From: Corynebacterium kroppenstedtii
GTDB lineage: Bacteria; Actinomycetota; Actinomycetes; Mycobacteriales; Mycobacteriaceae
NCBI RefSeq assembly: GCF_016894245.1
Contig: NZ_CP069792.1
Span: 1 to 64,000 of the forward strand
Direction: 5' to 3'
Length of the DNA stretch: 64,000 bases
Below the pieces are notes generated by a model, which made no database searches, was not told the DNA's origin, and was given only the letters and a program-made list of their open reading frames with translations. This document shows, piece after piece, positions 16,088-23,194 of the stretch. Numbering within the stretch: position 1 is the stretch's first letter; each line of letters starts with the position of its first letter. The position numbers were made by a program, and so were the translations under genes.

Positions 16088-16468
16088 TTATAGGTCGTTG
16101 TCTGGTCGGTCGCCGCGAATCAAAGCGACCAGATCATTCACGGTCATGAGGACGTATTGGGCGCCGGGGTTGGTGGTGCCCTTGCGCTTGGCAACAACCA
16201 CTCCGGCAACTGCTGAATCGTTGCCCATTTCGATGTGCGCCTCTTCGACCCACGGGCCGGGTGTTATCCGGCCTCCGTAGTTTTTGAGTTCGAGTACGAG
16301 GCGTTGTCCGCGGCTGTCGCGTACTCCGGTGATGTCTCCTCGGTCGTTGGCGCCGGTGAGCCTGCGTCGTTCGATGTAGTCACTGTCGAGCTCTTGGGCT
16401 AGGTAGGTGGCGATGAGGGTTTCGAATGATCGCCCGGCTTGTTTGGCGGATTGTCTGTTACGCGACAT
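16088..16468 (-). CDS. Phage restriction-fold / Holliday-junction-resolvase-like nuclease
   Basis: The start ATG 16468 follows AAAGGA; the ATG at 16495 lacks a ribosome site. The 126-residue protein has SAKQAGRSFETLIATYL, ANDRGDITGV, VLELKN and VEEAHIEMG, the D-x(n)-ExK arrangement of small restriction-endonuclease-fold nucleases frequent in actinophages. It would cut branched or foreign DNA. The C-terminal third is repeated, diverged, at 8810-8946. It is the last gene of the leftward early region before the cargo block. Confidence 0.7.
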   Translation of the reverse strand: MSRNRQSAKQAGRSFETLIATYLAQELDSDYIERRRLTGANDRGDITGVRDSRGQRLVLELKNYGGRITPGPWVEEAHIEMGNDSAVAGVVVAKRKGTTNPGAQYVLMTVNDLVALIRGDRPDNDL

Positions 16469-16566
16469 GGGATGGTTCCTTTCTACAAAGTTCATGGCGA
16501 CAGGGCGTCTTTCAGCTAAAATCGTGAGACAGAAAGAGCCTGCATAAAGATGGTGGTGAGCAACGA

Positions 16567-17061
16567 ATGGGCGGCGAGCTTCTGTATCACCGTGCGCGAC
16601 GTGAGGCGGCCAGCCTTAACCCCACGGGGCAACCCCTCGGATGGGATTCTTTAGTCGCGATCGCCCATAGCCTGGATATCCGTGTCGATGTTGGCCCCCT
16701 GCAAGATGACGTGTCGGGCATGATCATCATGCGCGGATCGCAGTCGTCACCTCGCATTCTCATCAATGAGCAAGATTCGCAGGTGCGCAGGAAGTTCACT
16801 CTCGCGCATGAGATTGGGCACTTTGTTGATCGGACTGCGGTGGCTGGCGATTTCGAGTTTTCCTTTGTTGATTACCGCAAACCAGGTGACTACGACTTGC
16901 ACGAGTTTTTTGCTGATGAGTTTGCCGGGGCGTTGCTTATGCCCCCTGATCAGTTTAAGGAGTGCTACCAGTCGGAGGGGCCAATCAGTACGGCTCGTAT
17001 GTTCGGGGTGTCGGTACCGGCTGTGCACAAGCGTCATGAGCGGTTAGTAAAGCAGGATTAG
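16567..17061 (+). CDS. ImmA/IrrE-family metallopeptidase
   Basis: A 164-residue zinc protease with RRKFTLAHEIGHFVD (HExxH at about 81-85) and a downstream EFFADEFAGALLMP that supplies the third ligand. ImmA-type proteases cleave phage repressors or activate stress regulators. It runs against the surrounding early genes and is divergent from the nuclease at 16468. No HTH partner lies beside it, unlike the pair at 28824-29709; instead two tiny genes follow. Start at 16567 is the first ATG after a weak GGTGGTGAG. Confidence 0.85.
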   Translation: MGGELLYHRARREAASLNPTGQPLGWDSLVAIAHSLDIRVDVGPLQDDVSGMIIMRGSQSSPRILINEQDSQVRRKFTLAHEIGHFVDRTAVAGDFEFSFVDYRKPGDYDLHEFFADEFAGALLMPPDQFKECYQSEGPISTARMFGVSVPAVHKRHERLVKQD

Positions 17062-17063
17062 TT

Positions 17064-17201
17064 GTGGCAGATTTCAATGATTCCCCGGTTGAGGGCATTG
17101 CTACTGATCGCCCTCTTAATCCTGGGGCTCAGGCTATTGAGCAGAACTTCGATGAATTAGAACAAAGAGACTTGCTCAGGCGCATAAGTTTCGATCGGTG
17201 A
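17064..17201 (+). CDS. Very small acidic protein downstream of the ImmA-type protease
   Basis: GTG 17064 begins 2 nt after the protease stop. The 45-residue product is acidic, with a helical C-terminal half (AIEQNFDELEQRDLLRRI). Its stop overlaps the next start as GTGA. Tight spacing suggests a three-gene unit. No family is recognised. Confidence 0.55.
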   Translation: MADFNDSPVEGIATDRPLNPGAQAIEQNFDELEQRDLLRRISFDR

Positions 17202-17314
17202 CGTTTTATACGATTCTTGGGCTTGTCGTCATTATGATTGTGGCTAGTGTGGCAGCGCTAGTTCATGAGTTGTTTCGTCGGGGCGGCGGGTTGACCGGTG
17301 GTGTGTGCCGGTAG
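17198..17314 (+). CDS. 38-residue single-span membrane peptide
   Basis: GTG 17198 overlaps the previous stop. The product is mostly one membrane helix (YTILGLVVIMIVASVAALVH) with a basic C-terminal tail. Together with the protease and the 45-residue protein it forms a compact operon. It could anchor a complex or be a small membrane toxin; the sequence does not decide. Confidence 0.5.
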   Translation: MTFYTILGLVVIMIVASVAALVHELFRRGGGLTGGVCR

Positions 17315-17352
17315 TCTGGCGGGTAGTCGTCCGGTGTCATTGTGTCGTCTCC

Positions 17353-18138
17353 TTACGCTGCTTTGGTTTGGTATTCCTGCTGGTAGGCGTGCTCTGCTTT
17401 CCGGGCGAAACGCACAGTTTCATCGACGACTTCGCCCGGCGTCCACGGTGTTTGCTGTTCCCGGTTATCCCTCGTGCAGATTTCGTCGTATACCGCCTTG
17501 AGCTGTTGGTAGGCGCGGGCGTGCGGGTGAGGTGCGTCGTAGGTGTGGGCGGTGTCGAATCCCAGAATGAGTCCGTGGTGGTAGGTGATTCCGCCATGAA
17601 CGCGGGCGGGAATGTCTGCCTCATCGGGGTACAGTTCAGGGTTTATCCACGGGTGGTCGTCTGGTACTTGGATATATCCGCAGTAGCTGGCGGTTCCGAG
17701 GGCGACGGCCCAGGGGATTCCGCGTTCCATTCCGAGCGTGTGGATTTTGCCGGGCACGTCGGCCGGGCCGAGTAGTGGCCTTGGTGGCATTGGTCTGTAC
17801 TGGTTTTGGGTGGGTTGGATGTCGAGCCAGACGGGCCGGTTTGAGGGCCGTGGGTCGTGGAGTACTGGGGGTTTGAGGGTGGCTTGGGGGAATTGTGCCC
17901 TGATGACGAGGCCGAGGAGTTTGTGGGTGAGGGCGAGTCTTTCCTTGTCGTCGGGGTTGTGGGTTTTGGGTTGGTAGTGGAGTGCGACGGTGGCGGGGTT
18001 GGCGTGGTGTTCGCGTTGCCATTTCCGGATGTGGCCTTCGAGCATTCGGCCCATGTTGGTGACGAATTGTTGTTGCTCTGGGGTGGGGCGTGCTGTGGTG
18101 ATGGGTGGCCGGTTGTAGGGTATGCGGATTGTGCCCAT
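17353..18138 (-). CDS. Phage early protein of unknown function
   Basis: A 261-residue hydrophilic, proline-rich protein starting at ATG 18138 after GGAGAGAAACC. It has no motif that I recognise. Segments such as FDTAHTYDAPHPHARAYQQL and WTPGEVVDETVRFARKAE suggest a folded, helical C-terminal part. It ends the leftward early operon that includes ssb, and meets the small membrane gene at 17314 tail to tail. Confidence 0.65.
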   Translation of the reverse strand: MGTIRIPYNRPPITTARPTPEQQQFVTNMGRMLEGHIRKWQREHHANPATVALHYQPKTHNPDDKERLALTHKLLGLVIRAQFPQATLKPPVLHDPRPSNRPVWLDIQPTQNQYRPMPPRPLLGPADVPGKIHTLGMERGIPWAVALGTASYCGYIQVPDDHPWINPELYPDEADIPARVHGGITYHHGLILGFDTAHTYDAPHPHARAYQQLKAVYDEICTRDNREQQTPWTPGEVVDETVRFARKAEHAYQQEYQTKAA

Positions 18139-18171
18139 GAGGTTTCTCTCCTTTGGTGAAAGTGGCGTTCT

Positions 18172-18654
18172 TTAATAAGGTGGGTTCTCTGGCTGGCCAA
18201 AGCTGCCTGCGTTCCAGGCGTCATTGTCGGGGGTGCTGTTGTTCCAGCCGTTCCCGTTTCCGCCCCTTTGCTGTTGGTTTCGGGGCTGCTTAGTGCTACC
18301 CCCGTTCTTGTCGCCCGCGAATAGAACACTTGTTCCAACATCATCGGCCGACAGCTCCATCTTCGACCGCTTCTGACCATCCTGTGACTCCCACCTGCGC
18401 TGCCTGAGCACACCAGTGGCGACAATCCGCTGCCCCTTGCGCAACGTGGCCACCCCCTCAGCCAGTTTCGACCAGGCCGTGCACCCCAGGAAGGTTGCTT
18501 CACCGTCTTCCCACTGGCCGGTTTGTTTGTTGTAGACCCGCTGTGAGCTGGCAATAGTGAAGCTGGCGACGGGTTTGCCGTCGTTGGTGTAGCGAAGTTC
18601 TGGGTCGGCTACGAGGCGGCCGACAATCGTGGTGTGGATAGGTGTTTGTGCCAT
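18172..18654 (-). CDS. ssb: Phage single-stranded DNA-binding protein
   Basis: The start ATG 18654 is 7 nt after GAAAGGAG; the longer upstream frame is not used. The 160-residue protein has the OB-fold core of SSB: TTIVGRLVADPELRYTNDGK, VASFTIASSQRV, FLGCTAWSKLAEGVATLRKG and VLRQRRWESQDGQKRS. The tail is Gly/Asn/Gln-rich and ends PENPPY instead of the usual acidic DDxPF, so host-protein docking may differ. It supports phage replication and recombination together with the adjacent initiator and YqaJ/annealing genes. Confidence 0.93.
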   Translation of the reverse strand: MAQTPIHTTIVGRLVADPELRYTNDGKPVASFTIASSQRVYNKQTGQWEDGEATFLGCTAWSKLAEGVATLRKGQRIVATGVLRQRRWESQDGQKRSKMELSADDVGTSVLFAGDKNGGSTKQPRNQQQRGGNGNGWNNSTPDNDAWNAGSFGQPENPPY

Positions 18655-18766
18655 TGTGGGGCACTCCTTTCGAGAAAATAGGGTTTTAAGACGTTTGAAC
18701 CCCCGCGGGTAGGCAACTACACCAGCGGGGGCATGTTCGTGGCCCTGAGGGGCCAATGAGCGCGTT

Positions 18767-19258
18767 TTAGAGCTTCTTAGGGCTCCACCAATGGCCCGGC
18801 TCAGCCCGATAGGGCGGGGAATTCGTCCGACGCTCGACCATCTCAGCGATCATCCGAGCTACTCGCGGGTGGACTCTCTGCTGATACTCACGCGGCGTTT
18901 CCTCGCGTTGACCAGGGGTTTTGCTGTAGTAGGCTTCGATCTCAGCCTGTGTAGTGGGTTGCCCTCCCCGAGCTTTCGCTATCGCAGCCCTCCCCTCAGG
19001 TGACTGCTCCCAGCGTGTTTTAGCCGCTCTAGCTGCCTCGAGAATGTCCAGCGGGGTCACCATCCGCTGAGTGATCTTCTCCGTGCAAAAGATCGTCACT
19101 GCCTCGAGCCACAGCCAGTCTGGCAGGTGGTAGCGGGCCACGACCTCCGCCCAGGCCTGCACCGTCTGAGCGTCAGGGACGGGAAACCGGTCTTTCGCCA
19201 GGTAGCGGCCCTTTTCAAGGATGTCGAGGGCCAGGTCTTCAGCCTGATCTTGGTTCAT
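18767..19258 (-). CDS. Phage replication-module protein, possible helicase-loader analogue
   Basis: The 163-residue, mostly helical protein starts inside the stop of the initiator gene (ATGA at 19255-19258). Features include PDWLWLEAVTIFCTEKI, PLDILEAARAAKTRW and HPRVARMIAEMVERR. Proteins of this size right after an HTH initiator often help load the replicative helicase. No P-loop is present, so the call is by position. Confidence 0.6.
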   Translation of the reverse strand: MNQDQAEDLALDILEKGRYLAKDRFPVPDAQTVQAWAEVVARYHLPDWLWLEAVTIFCTEKITQRMVTPLDILEAARAAKTRWEQSPEGRAAIAKARGGQPTTQAEIEAYYSKTPGQREETPREYQQRVHPRVARMIAEMVERRTNSPPYRAEPGHWWSPKKL

Positions 19259-20112
19259 GGCTCGATCTCCTGCTGGTCCAGGACTTCGCCGTCAACGATG
19301 GTTGCCTGGTTGCGCATTTCTCGCTGTTGTTGCAGCTCACGGCGTACGTCGTCCCACTGCTCAGCTTCGGTTTTTCGTTGCGGCACCTGCCTAGGCAATG
19401 ACCGGGCTGGAAGCGGCTCATCGTCCCAACCGCCACGCTCCAGCCAGGTGGTCGGGTGAGGGATGAACCGCTTATCCGGGAGGTTCGGATCAGCCGCGAG
19501 CCTCAGTGCCCCGTCAATGACGCGTTGAGCATCCCCGGCAGCCTTGACGGCCGCCGCGAACTTGGCCCGCGCTTTCTTCTTGCCAACCTTGCGTGGGTAG
19601 GCATCCCAGAATTCATCGAACCGATCAGACCGAGACTCACGCTCGCTCGAACCGGAGGTTTGAGCATGATCTTCTTGAGATAACGAAGTTATCTCTTTAG
19701 TTTTCTTGGAATATAGTCTTCTTATGCGTCCGGAATTTCCGGATGCGGGTTTTCCGGATACGGGTTTTCCGGAACCGGCCAAATCGCCACTTCCGAATTC
19801 CTCGGACACGGGGAAGTAACCTGAAAGCACTTCATAGTCCCAACCTGCAAACCTCCCACTTTCAGCACGTTTCTCAATCCGCCGCATATGGCCAGACTCG
19901 ATAAGGTCATTAATAGCCTTAGCGACCGTGTCTTTGTTCATCCCCAGAGCGTGCGCAACCGACGTGGTAGTGATGTTCCACCCGTCCCTGTGTGACCGCA
20001 TGAAGATGTAAACGGCCTTGGCCCTCGCGGGTAGCTCAGTAGATCTTGAGATGCTGTTCGGAATCAGGGTGAAGTCGTCTTCAGGCCCTGGGCCCTGAAA
20101 TATTTGCGACAT
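19255..20112 (-). CDS. Phage replication initiator with N-terminal winged helix
   Basis: A 285-residue protein whose first 95 residues form a winged-helix domain (DDFTLIPNSISRSTELPARA, TTTSVAHALGMNKDTVAKAI, DLIESGHMRRIEKR). A linker holds a pentapeptide repeat (GKPVS, GKPAS), and the C-terminal part contains FDEFWDAYPRKVGKKKA, frequent in phage/plasmid replication proteins, plus HPTTWLERGGWDDEP. The repeat-coding DNA is a candidate origin. The start overlaps the stop of the 34-residue gene upstream (TAATG). Confidence 0.8.
   Translation of the reverse strand: MSQIFQGPGPEDDFTLIPNSISRSTELPARAKAVYIFMRSHRDGWNITTTSVAHALGMNKDTVAKAINDLIESGHMRRIEKRAESGRFAGWDYEVLSGYFPVSEEFGSGDLAGSGKPVSGKPASGNSGRIRRLYSKKTKEITSLSQEDHAQTSGSSERESRSDRFDEFWDAYPRKVGKKKARAKFAAAVKAAGDAQRVIDGALRLAADPNLPDKRFIPHPTTWLERGGWDDEPLPARSLPRQVPQRKTEAEQWDDVRRELQQQREMRNQATIVDGEVLDQQEIEP
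19677..19775. other. Candidate phage origin of replication inside the initiator gene
   Basis: Three tandem 15-bp units (19731-19745, 19746-19760, 19761-19775; core GGGTTTTCCGGA) lie next to an AT-rich segment (19683-19725). A perfect inverted repeat GAGATAAC-GAA-GTTATCTC occupies 19677-19695. Iterons plus an AT-rich stretch within the initiator gene is the lambda-type layout. The origin function is inferred. Confidence 0.5.
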
Positions 20113-20216
20113 TACTTTTCACCTCCTACAGATTTCGCTAACTGCATCCGGGCGAGCCAATGGGCGCGGAAATCCTCACCACTCAACCCCGCCACAAACT
20201 CAATCCACGACTTCAT
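20112..20216 (-). CDS. 34-residue protein at the head of the replication genes
   Basis: ATG 20216 follows GGAGGTTGTT. The product begins MKSWIEFVAGLSGEDF and its stop overlaps the initiator start (TAATG), so it is likely translated and may set initiator translation by coupling. The upstream 20217-20329 is AT-rich and may hold an internal promoter. No family is recognised. Confidence 0.6.
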   Translation of the reverse strand: MKSWIEFVAGLSGEDFRAHWLARMQLAKSVGGEK

Positions 20217-20329
20217 AACAACCTCCAAAATTAGTACAATTGTTCGATAAAAAAGGGTGAGGTAGTCACCACGACAAAGCGCACGCAACTACCCCACCCA
20301 AAAAGAAAGTTCACACAACAGGGGTGGTG

Positions 20330-20668
20330 TTATTCCTCCATGATCGAATACGTCACCCCGCCCGCATCATCCAAAACAGCGGGCCTTCCCCTATAGTGAA
20401 CAGGCACATCGCACGGCTCCTGCCACGAATGAACACTCAACCCAATCTGAGCTGACTCTCGCGGGTGGGCATGAATCCAATCATGGCAAGCCTTACAGAT
20501 CGCAAGTCCACATGTGACCGTGTGTTCCCCACCACGCGACCTGTACTTACGGTGGTGAAACTGCTCAGCCCGCCCCGTACACACCGGAAACACCATTGCC
20601 TCACACCGGCCCCCGGCACGGTCAAACACAATGCGGTAAACGTCCTGCGGCATTTTCTTTCTACCCAT
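20330..20668 (-). CDS. HNH-type endonuclease
   Basis: The start ATG 20668 (MGRKKMPQ) overlaps the preceding gene by 8 nt. The 112-residue protein has CEAMVFPVC, EQFHHRKYRSRGG and LAICKACHDWIHAHP, that is two zinc cysteine pairs and an HH-N-H core. It is one of three HNH proteins in the prophage. Placement next to recombination genes suggests a recombination or host-DNA role in early infection. Confidence 0.8.
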   Translation of the reverse strand: MGRKKMPQDVYRIVFDRAGGRCEAMVFPVCTGRAEQFHHRKYRSRGGEHTVTCGLAICKACHDWIHAHPRESAQIGLSVHSWQEPCDVPVHYRGRPAVLDDAGGVTYSIMEE

Positions 20669-21032
20669 CGTGACCCGCCGCCTGATACGCCGCATTCACC
20701 GACTTCTGCACCGACTGCAACGCCGACAACTGATCACGAAACGACCGCTGAAAATCCAACAGACGCTTATACTCACCCTCAGCAACACGCGCAGCTAACG
20801 CCTCATCCACCGTCCCGGCCACAGCACGCTGCTTACGCTCCTCCATCGGCCCATCAGCATCAAGAAACACCCTGGCAAACGCCGCCTTAAAATCAAGCTC
20901 CGCCTTCTGCCAGGTGTTATACGCCTCACTGACCGGGCGAATAGATCGCGAAATCTGGGTCACCGCCTCACTGATCTGCTGCTCAATCTGAACCGGATTC
21001 AACGGCGCATACTCACTCACCCGGACCGCCAC
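20661..21032 (-). CDS. Helical phage protein in the recombination operon
   Basis: A 123-residue protein predicted nearly all helical, with heptad-like runs (IEQQISEAVTQISRSIRP, FQRSFRDQLSALQSVQKSV). It overlaps the upstream annealing-type gene by 20 bp and the HNH gene downstream by 8 bp. Such proteins commonly accompany phage recombination functions. The exact role is unknown. Confidence 0.6.
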   Translation of the reverse strand: MAVRVSEYAPLNPVQIEQQISEAVTQISRSIRPVSEAYNTWQKAELDFKAAFARVFLDADGPMEERKQRAVAGTVDEALAARVAEGEYKRLLDFQRSFRDQLSALQSVQKSVNAAYQAAGHDG

Positions 21033-21519
21033 CTTCCAACTGCTCGGTGCGTTTCTTAAACGCCTGCCATAATGACTGGTCGGTCACCTCAGCAGCCTTC
21101 GCGTCCTCCCACAACGCGCGCAAAGCCCCCACATCAGGCACCGACTTCAACCGGTCAACAATCAACCGGCGGTCCTCATCCCGCTTCACCTTCCGCATCT
21201 CCTCACGGGTGACACGACGATTACCCCCATACCCAAGATTCGCCAACGCACGCCCAATAGCCGACGTCTCACACGTCTCCAACGCCGCAGTCCGCTGCGC
21301 CATGCCCGCCCCGTCAATCTCAAAGGCATAACCGGTCGCATCCGGCATCCCCACATTCTCAGCGTCACGCCAGATACTTGCCTTAATGATCCACCGTGTA
21401 CTACCCGGATCACCCTCATAAGTAAGTTCCGTAAGGCAACGGAAATTCGGGTGCTCTTTCTTAAAGCGCAGTATGCGCTCCTCGACAGGCTCGTAGTTTT
21501 CCAGCGAAATTTTGGCCAT
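21013..21519 (-). CDS. Putative single-strand annealing recombination protein
   Basis: The start ATG 21519 (MAKISLENYEPV) overlaps the exonuclease stop as TAATG and follows GAAAGGTG. The 168-residue protein has WIIKASIWRD, DGAGMAQRTAALETCETS and AIGRALANLGYGG; the last two are widespread in Erf/Rad52-like phage proteins that partner an exonuclease. The YqaJ gene immediately upstream supports a two-component recombination system. A direct family search would be needed for certainty. Confidence 0.6.
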   Translation of the reverse strand: MAKISLENYEPVEERILRFKKEHPNFRCLTELTYEGDPGSTRWIIKASIWRDAENVGMPDATGYAFEIDGAGMAQRTAALETCETSAIGRALANLGYGGNRRVTREEMRKVKRDEDRRLIVDRLKSVPDVGALRALWEDAKAAEVTDQSLWQAFKKRTEQLEGGGPGE

Positions 21520-22403
21520 TATGCTGCACCTTTCCACTTCAACGTGACCCGCTGAGCCGGGGCCTTACCCGCCTTAACAAACCGCTCATACAGCTCAGGC
21601 TCCGCCTTCTTAAACTCAGAAGTTTGAAACCGGGCCGACGGCTTAGGCGTCGACAGCGTTACCTGCACATCATCATCCGAATAACTGAAATCCTCCCCGC
21701 CCGTGAACTCCCTGATCTCCGCTTTAAGCTCATCCTCCAGCTCACGGGCCTGCTCCTTCAGCTTCGACAACTCACGGACACGATCAGCAAAGAAATCAGG
21801 CAACCGGGCCTCCACATGATCGGCCTCAAAATCCCGCTGCTGGGCCAACAAAGCCAAAAGCCTTTCCTGCATGTCCTGATCCGGGCGAATGAGGAAACGG
21901 TCAATCCCGCGTGGCTCGAAATCCTCGTGATACTCAAACACCAGCACACACGCCTCAGCCCCCGTCACCAACAACTGCCACTGGATCTGCCACAAGTAGC
22001 GGTCTGGAACATCCTCACGCTTCCACCACATGTTCTTGGTGGTCTTCGCCTCAGCCAACACCGCAACAGTGCCATCCTCACGGCAACCCACAGCGTCCGG
22101 GGTGCAAGCAGCGTCTTCTATCTCTGTTGAGACGTAAAGGTCGGCGCTGTGAACCAACCTCGAGTCCACATGCTCCCGCGCGTAATTCACCAACACCGGC
22201 TCCCGCTCATGCCCCCACTGCGTATACGAATTACCCGCAAACGGCTTACTCAAACCATGCCGATCCCGGTAGACTTTCTCACACGCAGCCGAGCTGCCCG
22301 TCGCCAGATCAGCCATCATCGTCGCTGTAAAATACTGCTTCCTAGCTTCCAGCCACTCCTGCTCATCATCAAACGAAAGAACTTCAAAAGGTAAACCATC
22401 CAC
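21519..22403 (-). CDS. YqaJ-family exonuclease
   Basis: A 294-residue phage recombination nuclease of the restriction-endonuclease superfamily. Motifs: QWGHEREPVLVNYAREH, CTPDAVGCREDG (metal Asp), LAEAKTTKN (ExK) and DRYLWQIQWQLLVTG. A coiled-coil segment (SKLKEQARELEDELKAEI) lies near the C-terminus. It would resect double-stranded ends for the annealing protein encoded next. GTG 22403, right behind the previous stop, is preferred over upstream codons that precede that stop. Confidence 0.88.
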   Translation of the reverse strand: MDGLPFEVLSFDDEQEWLEARKQYFTATMMADLATGSSAACEKVYRDRHGLSKPFAGNSYTQWGHEREPVLVNYAREHVDSRLVHSADLYVSTEIEDAACTPDAVGCREDGTVAVLAEAKTTKNMWWKREDVPDRYLWQIQWQLLVTGAEACVLVFEYHEDFEPRGIDRFLIRPDQDMQERLLALLAQQRDFEADHVEARLPDFFADRVRELSKLKEQARELEDELKAEIREFTGGEDFSYSDDDVQVTLSTPKPSARFQTSEFKKAEPELYERFVKAGKAPAQRVTLKWKGAA

Positions 22404-22405
22404 CG

Positions 22406-22666
22406 CTACAGCACCCCAAACGTAGTAATCGAAACGAACAACAAAATCAACGCCACAAGCAGGCAAAACCCGTCAAAAATCCACTCCAACGGAACCCGCC
22501 ACGGCTCATCCCCATCATTAAGGAACGGCAAGTCCAGCTCCTCCTCATCGCCGTGGCAACGTCTCCCGGCCGGGTGATCCACCATCGACTTCACAACCTC
22601 TTCATCACGAGTCAACCCCCCACGGTTGAGTGGAGTACTCGCCAACCGTTCTGTATGCTTTCCCAC
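22406..22666 (-). CDS. Small C-tail-anchored membrane protein
   Basis: GTG 22666 follows GAAAGGAG at about 7 nt. The 86-residue product is hydrophilic for 60 residues and ends in one membrane helix (FCLLVALILLFVSITTFGVL). It is the first full gene after a structured leader and lies directly before the recombination genes. The function is unknown; tail-anchored early phage proteins may target host membrane processes. Confidence 0.65.
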   Translation of the reverse strand: MGKHTERLASTPLNRGGLTRDEEVVKSMVDHPAGRRCHGDEEELDLPFLNDGDEPWRVPLEWIFDGFCLLVALILLFVSITTFGVL

Positions 22667-22680
22667 TGCAGACTCCTTTC

Positions 22681-22728
22681 CTATTGGTCTGTGGATAGGA
22701 GGCCCCACGCATTGATAGCCATATCCAT
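22681..22728 (-). CDS. 15-residue leader peptide ORF with a sequestered ribosome site
   Basis: ATG 22728 is preceded by a near-perfect AAGGAGG 9 nt upstream, and the frame encodes MDMAINAWGLLSTDQ. The ribosome site pairs with CCTCCT inside the ORF's own codons (see the hairpin). The stop lies right before the ribosome site of the membrane protein gene. Size and layout suggest a translated leader controlling downstream expression. Confidence 0.5.
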   Translation of the reverse strand: MDMAINAWGLLSTDQ

Positions 22729-22743
22729 ACCGCGGGGCCTCCT
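22697..22743 (-). promoter_or_regulatory. Stem-loop sequestering the leader ORF's ribosome site
   Basis: AGGAGGCCCC (22697-22706) and GGGGCCTCCT (22734-22743) form a perfect 10-bp stem around a 27-nt loop that includes the leader start codon. On the transcript this stem covers the AAGGAGG site. A second hairpin, AGGGGAC/GTCCCCT, occupies 22752-22770 just upstream. Confidence 0.5.
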
Positions 22744-22751
22744 TGCACATC

Positions 22752-22860
22752 AGGGGACACAAAGTCCCCTTGTGGGTGGGTGGGGAATCGAACCCCACAA
22801 GTGGCCGTAGTGCGTTGACCACCCCGCGATACCTTGTTGCACGGGCACACCAGCGCCACC
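22752..22860 (-). other. tRNA-like fragment and hairpin in the early leader
   Basis: On the minus strand TGGGG-TTCGATT-CCCCA (22797-22781) is a textbook T-arm, preceded by a D-arm-like GGGGTGGTCA. I could not complete an acceptor stem or anticodon arm, so this is not called as a functional tRNA. It may be a tRNA-like regulatory structure or a decayed phage tRNA. Confidence 0.4.
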
Positions 22861-23080
22861 CCAAAAAATCGTCTATCGTCTGTTAACACCCTGTGTCGTT
22901 CCCTCCACCACGGCCGACGCCAGCAGCAGGTGTAGGAAGGTCATCGCGATCTAAGAAACACGCTCGCTCCCCGTATCCCACAGGGCTATTCACTATGCGA
23001 TTAATCAAATAACACCGGGCTGTTAAACCCTTGTGCCCTACCCAGATCACGAATCCGAGGGGAGTCTTACTCGTAGGGCT

Positions 23081-23154
23081 AATGTGACGAAACAATGTGA
23101 CGAAACAACGCTTGTATGTTTTATAGGGTGCGCTGTGACGAATGTGTCGAAACA
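23081..23154. promoter_or_regulatory. Repeated operator-like sites in the early-gene promoter region
   Basis: AATGTGACGAAACA occurs at 23081-23094 and 23094-23107 and, with one change, at 23141-23154; partial copies (GCTGTGACGAA at 23132) lie between. The minus strand carries a TATAAA -10-like box (about 23120-23125) among them. Spacing and repetition fit binding sites for a phage regulator controlling the leader and recombination operon. The rest of 22861-23194 has no supportable gene. Confidence 0.5.
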
Positions 23155-23194
23155 AAACGACACACGTCTAGCCACACAACATCGAATGAGGCAA

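Noticed and set aside
22781..22860. A tRNA gene suggested by the TTCGATT T-arm
   Set aside because: No acceptor stem or anticodon arm can be built, so it is listed only as tRNA-like.
22883..23155. A 90-codon leftward frame in the early promoter region
   Set aside because: It runs through the AATGTGACGAAACA repeats, lacks a ribosome site and has no protein-like features.
23081..23164. A CRISPR array, because of the repeats
   Set aside because: Only three 14-bp units with irregular spacing and no cas genes.
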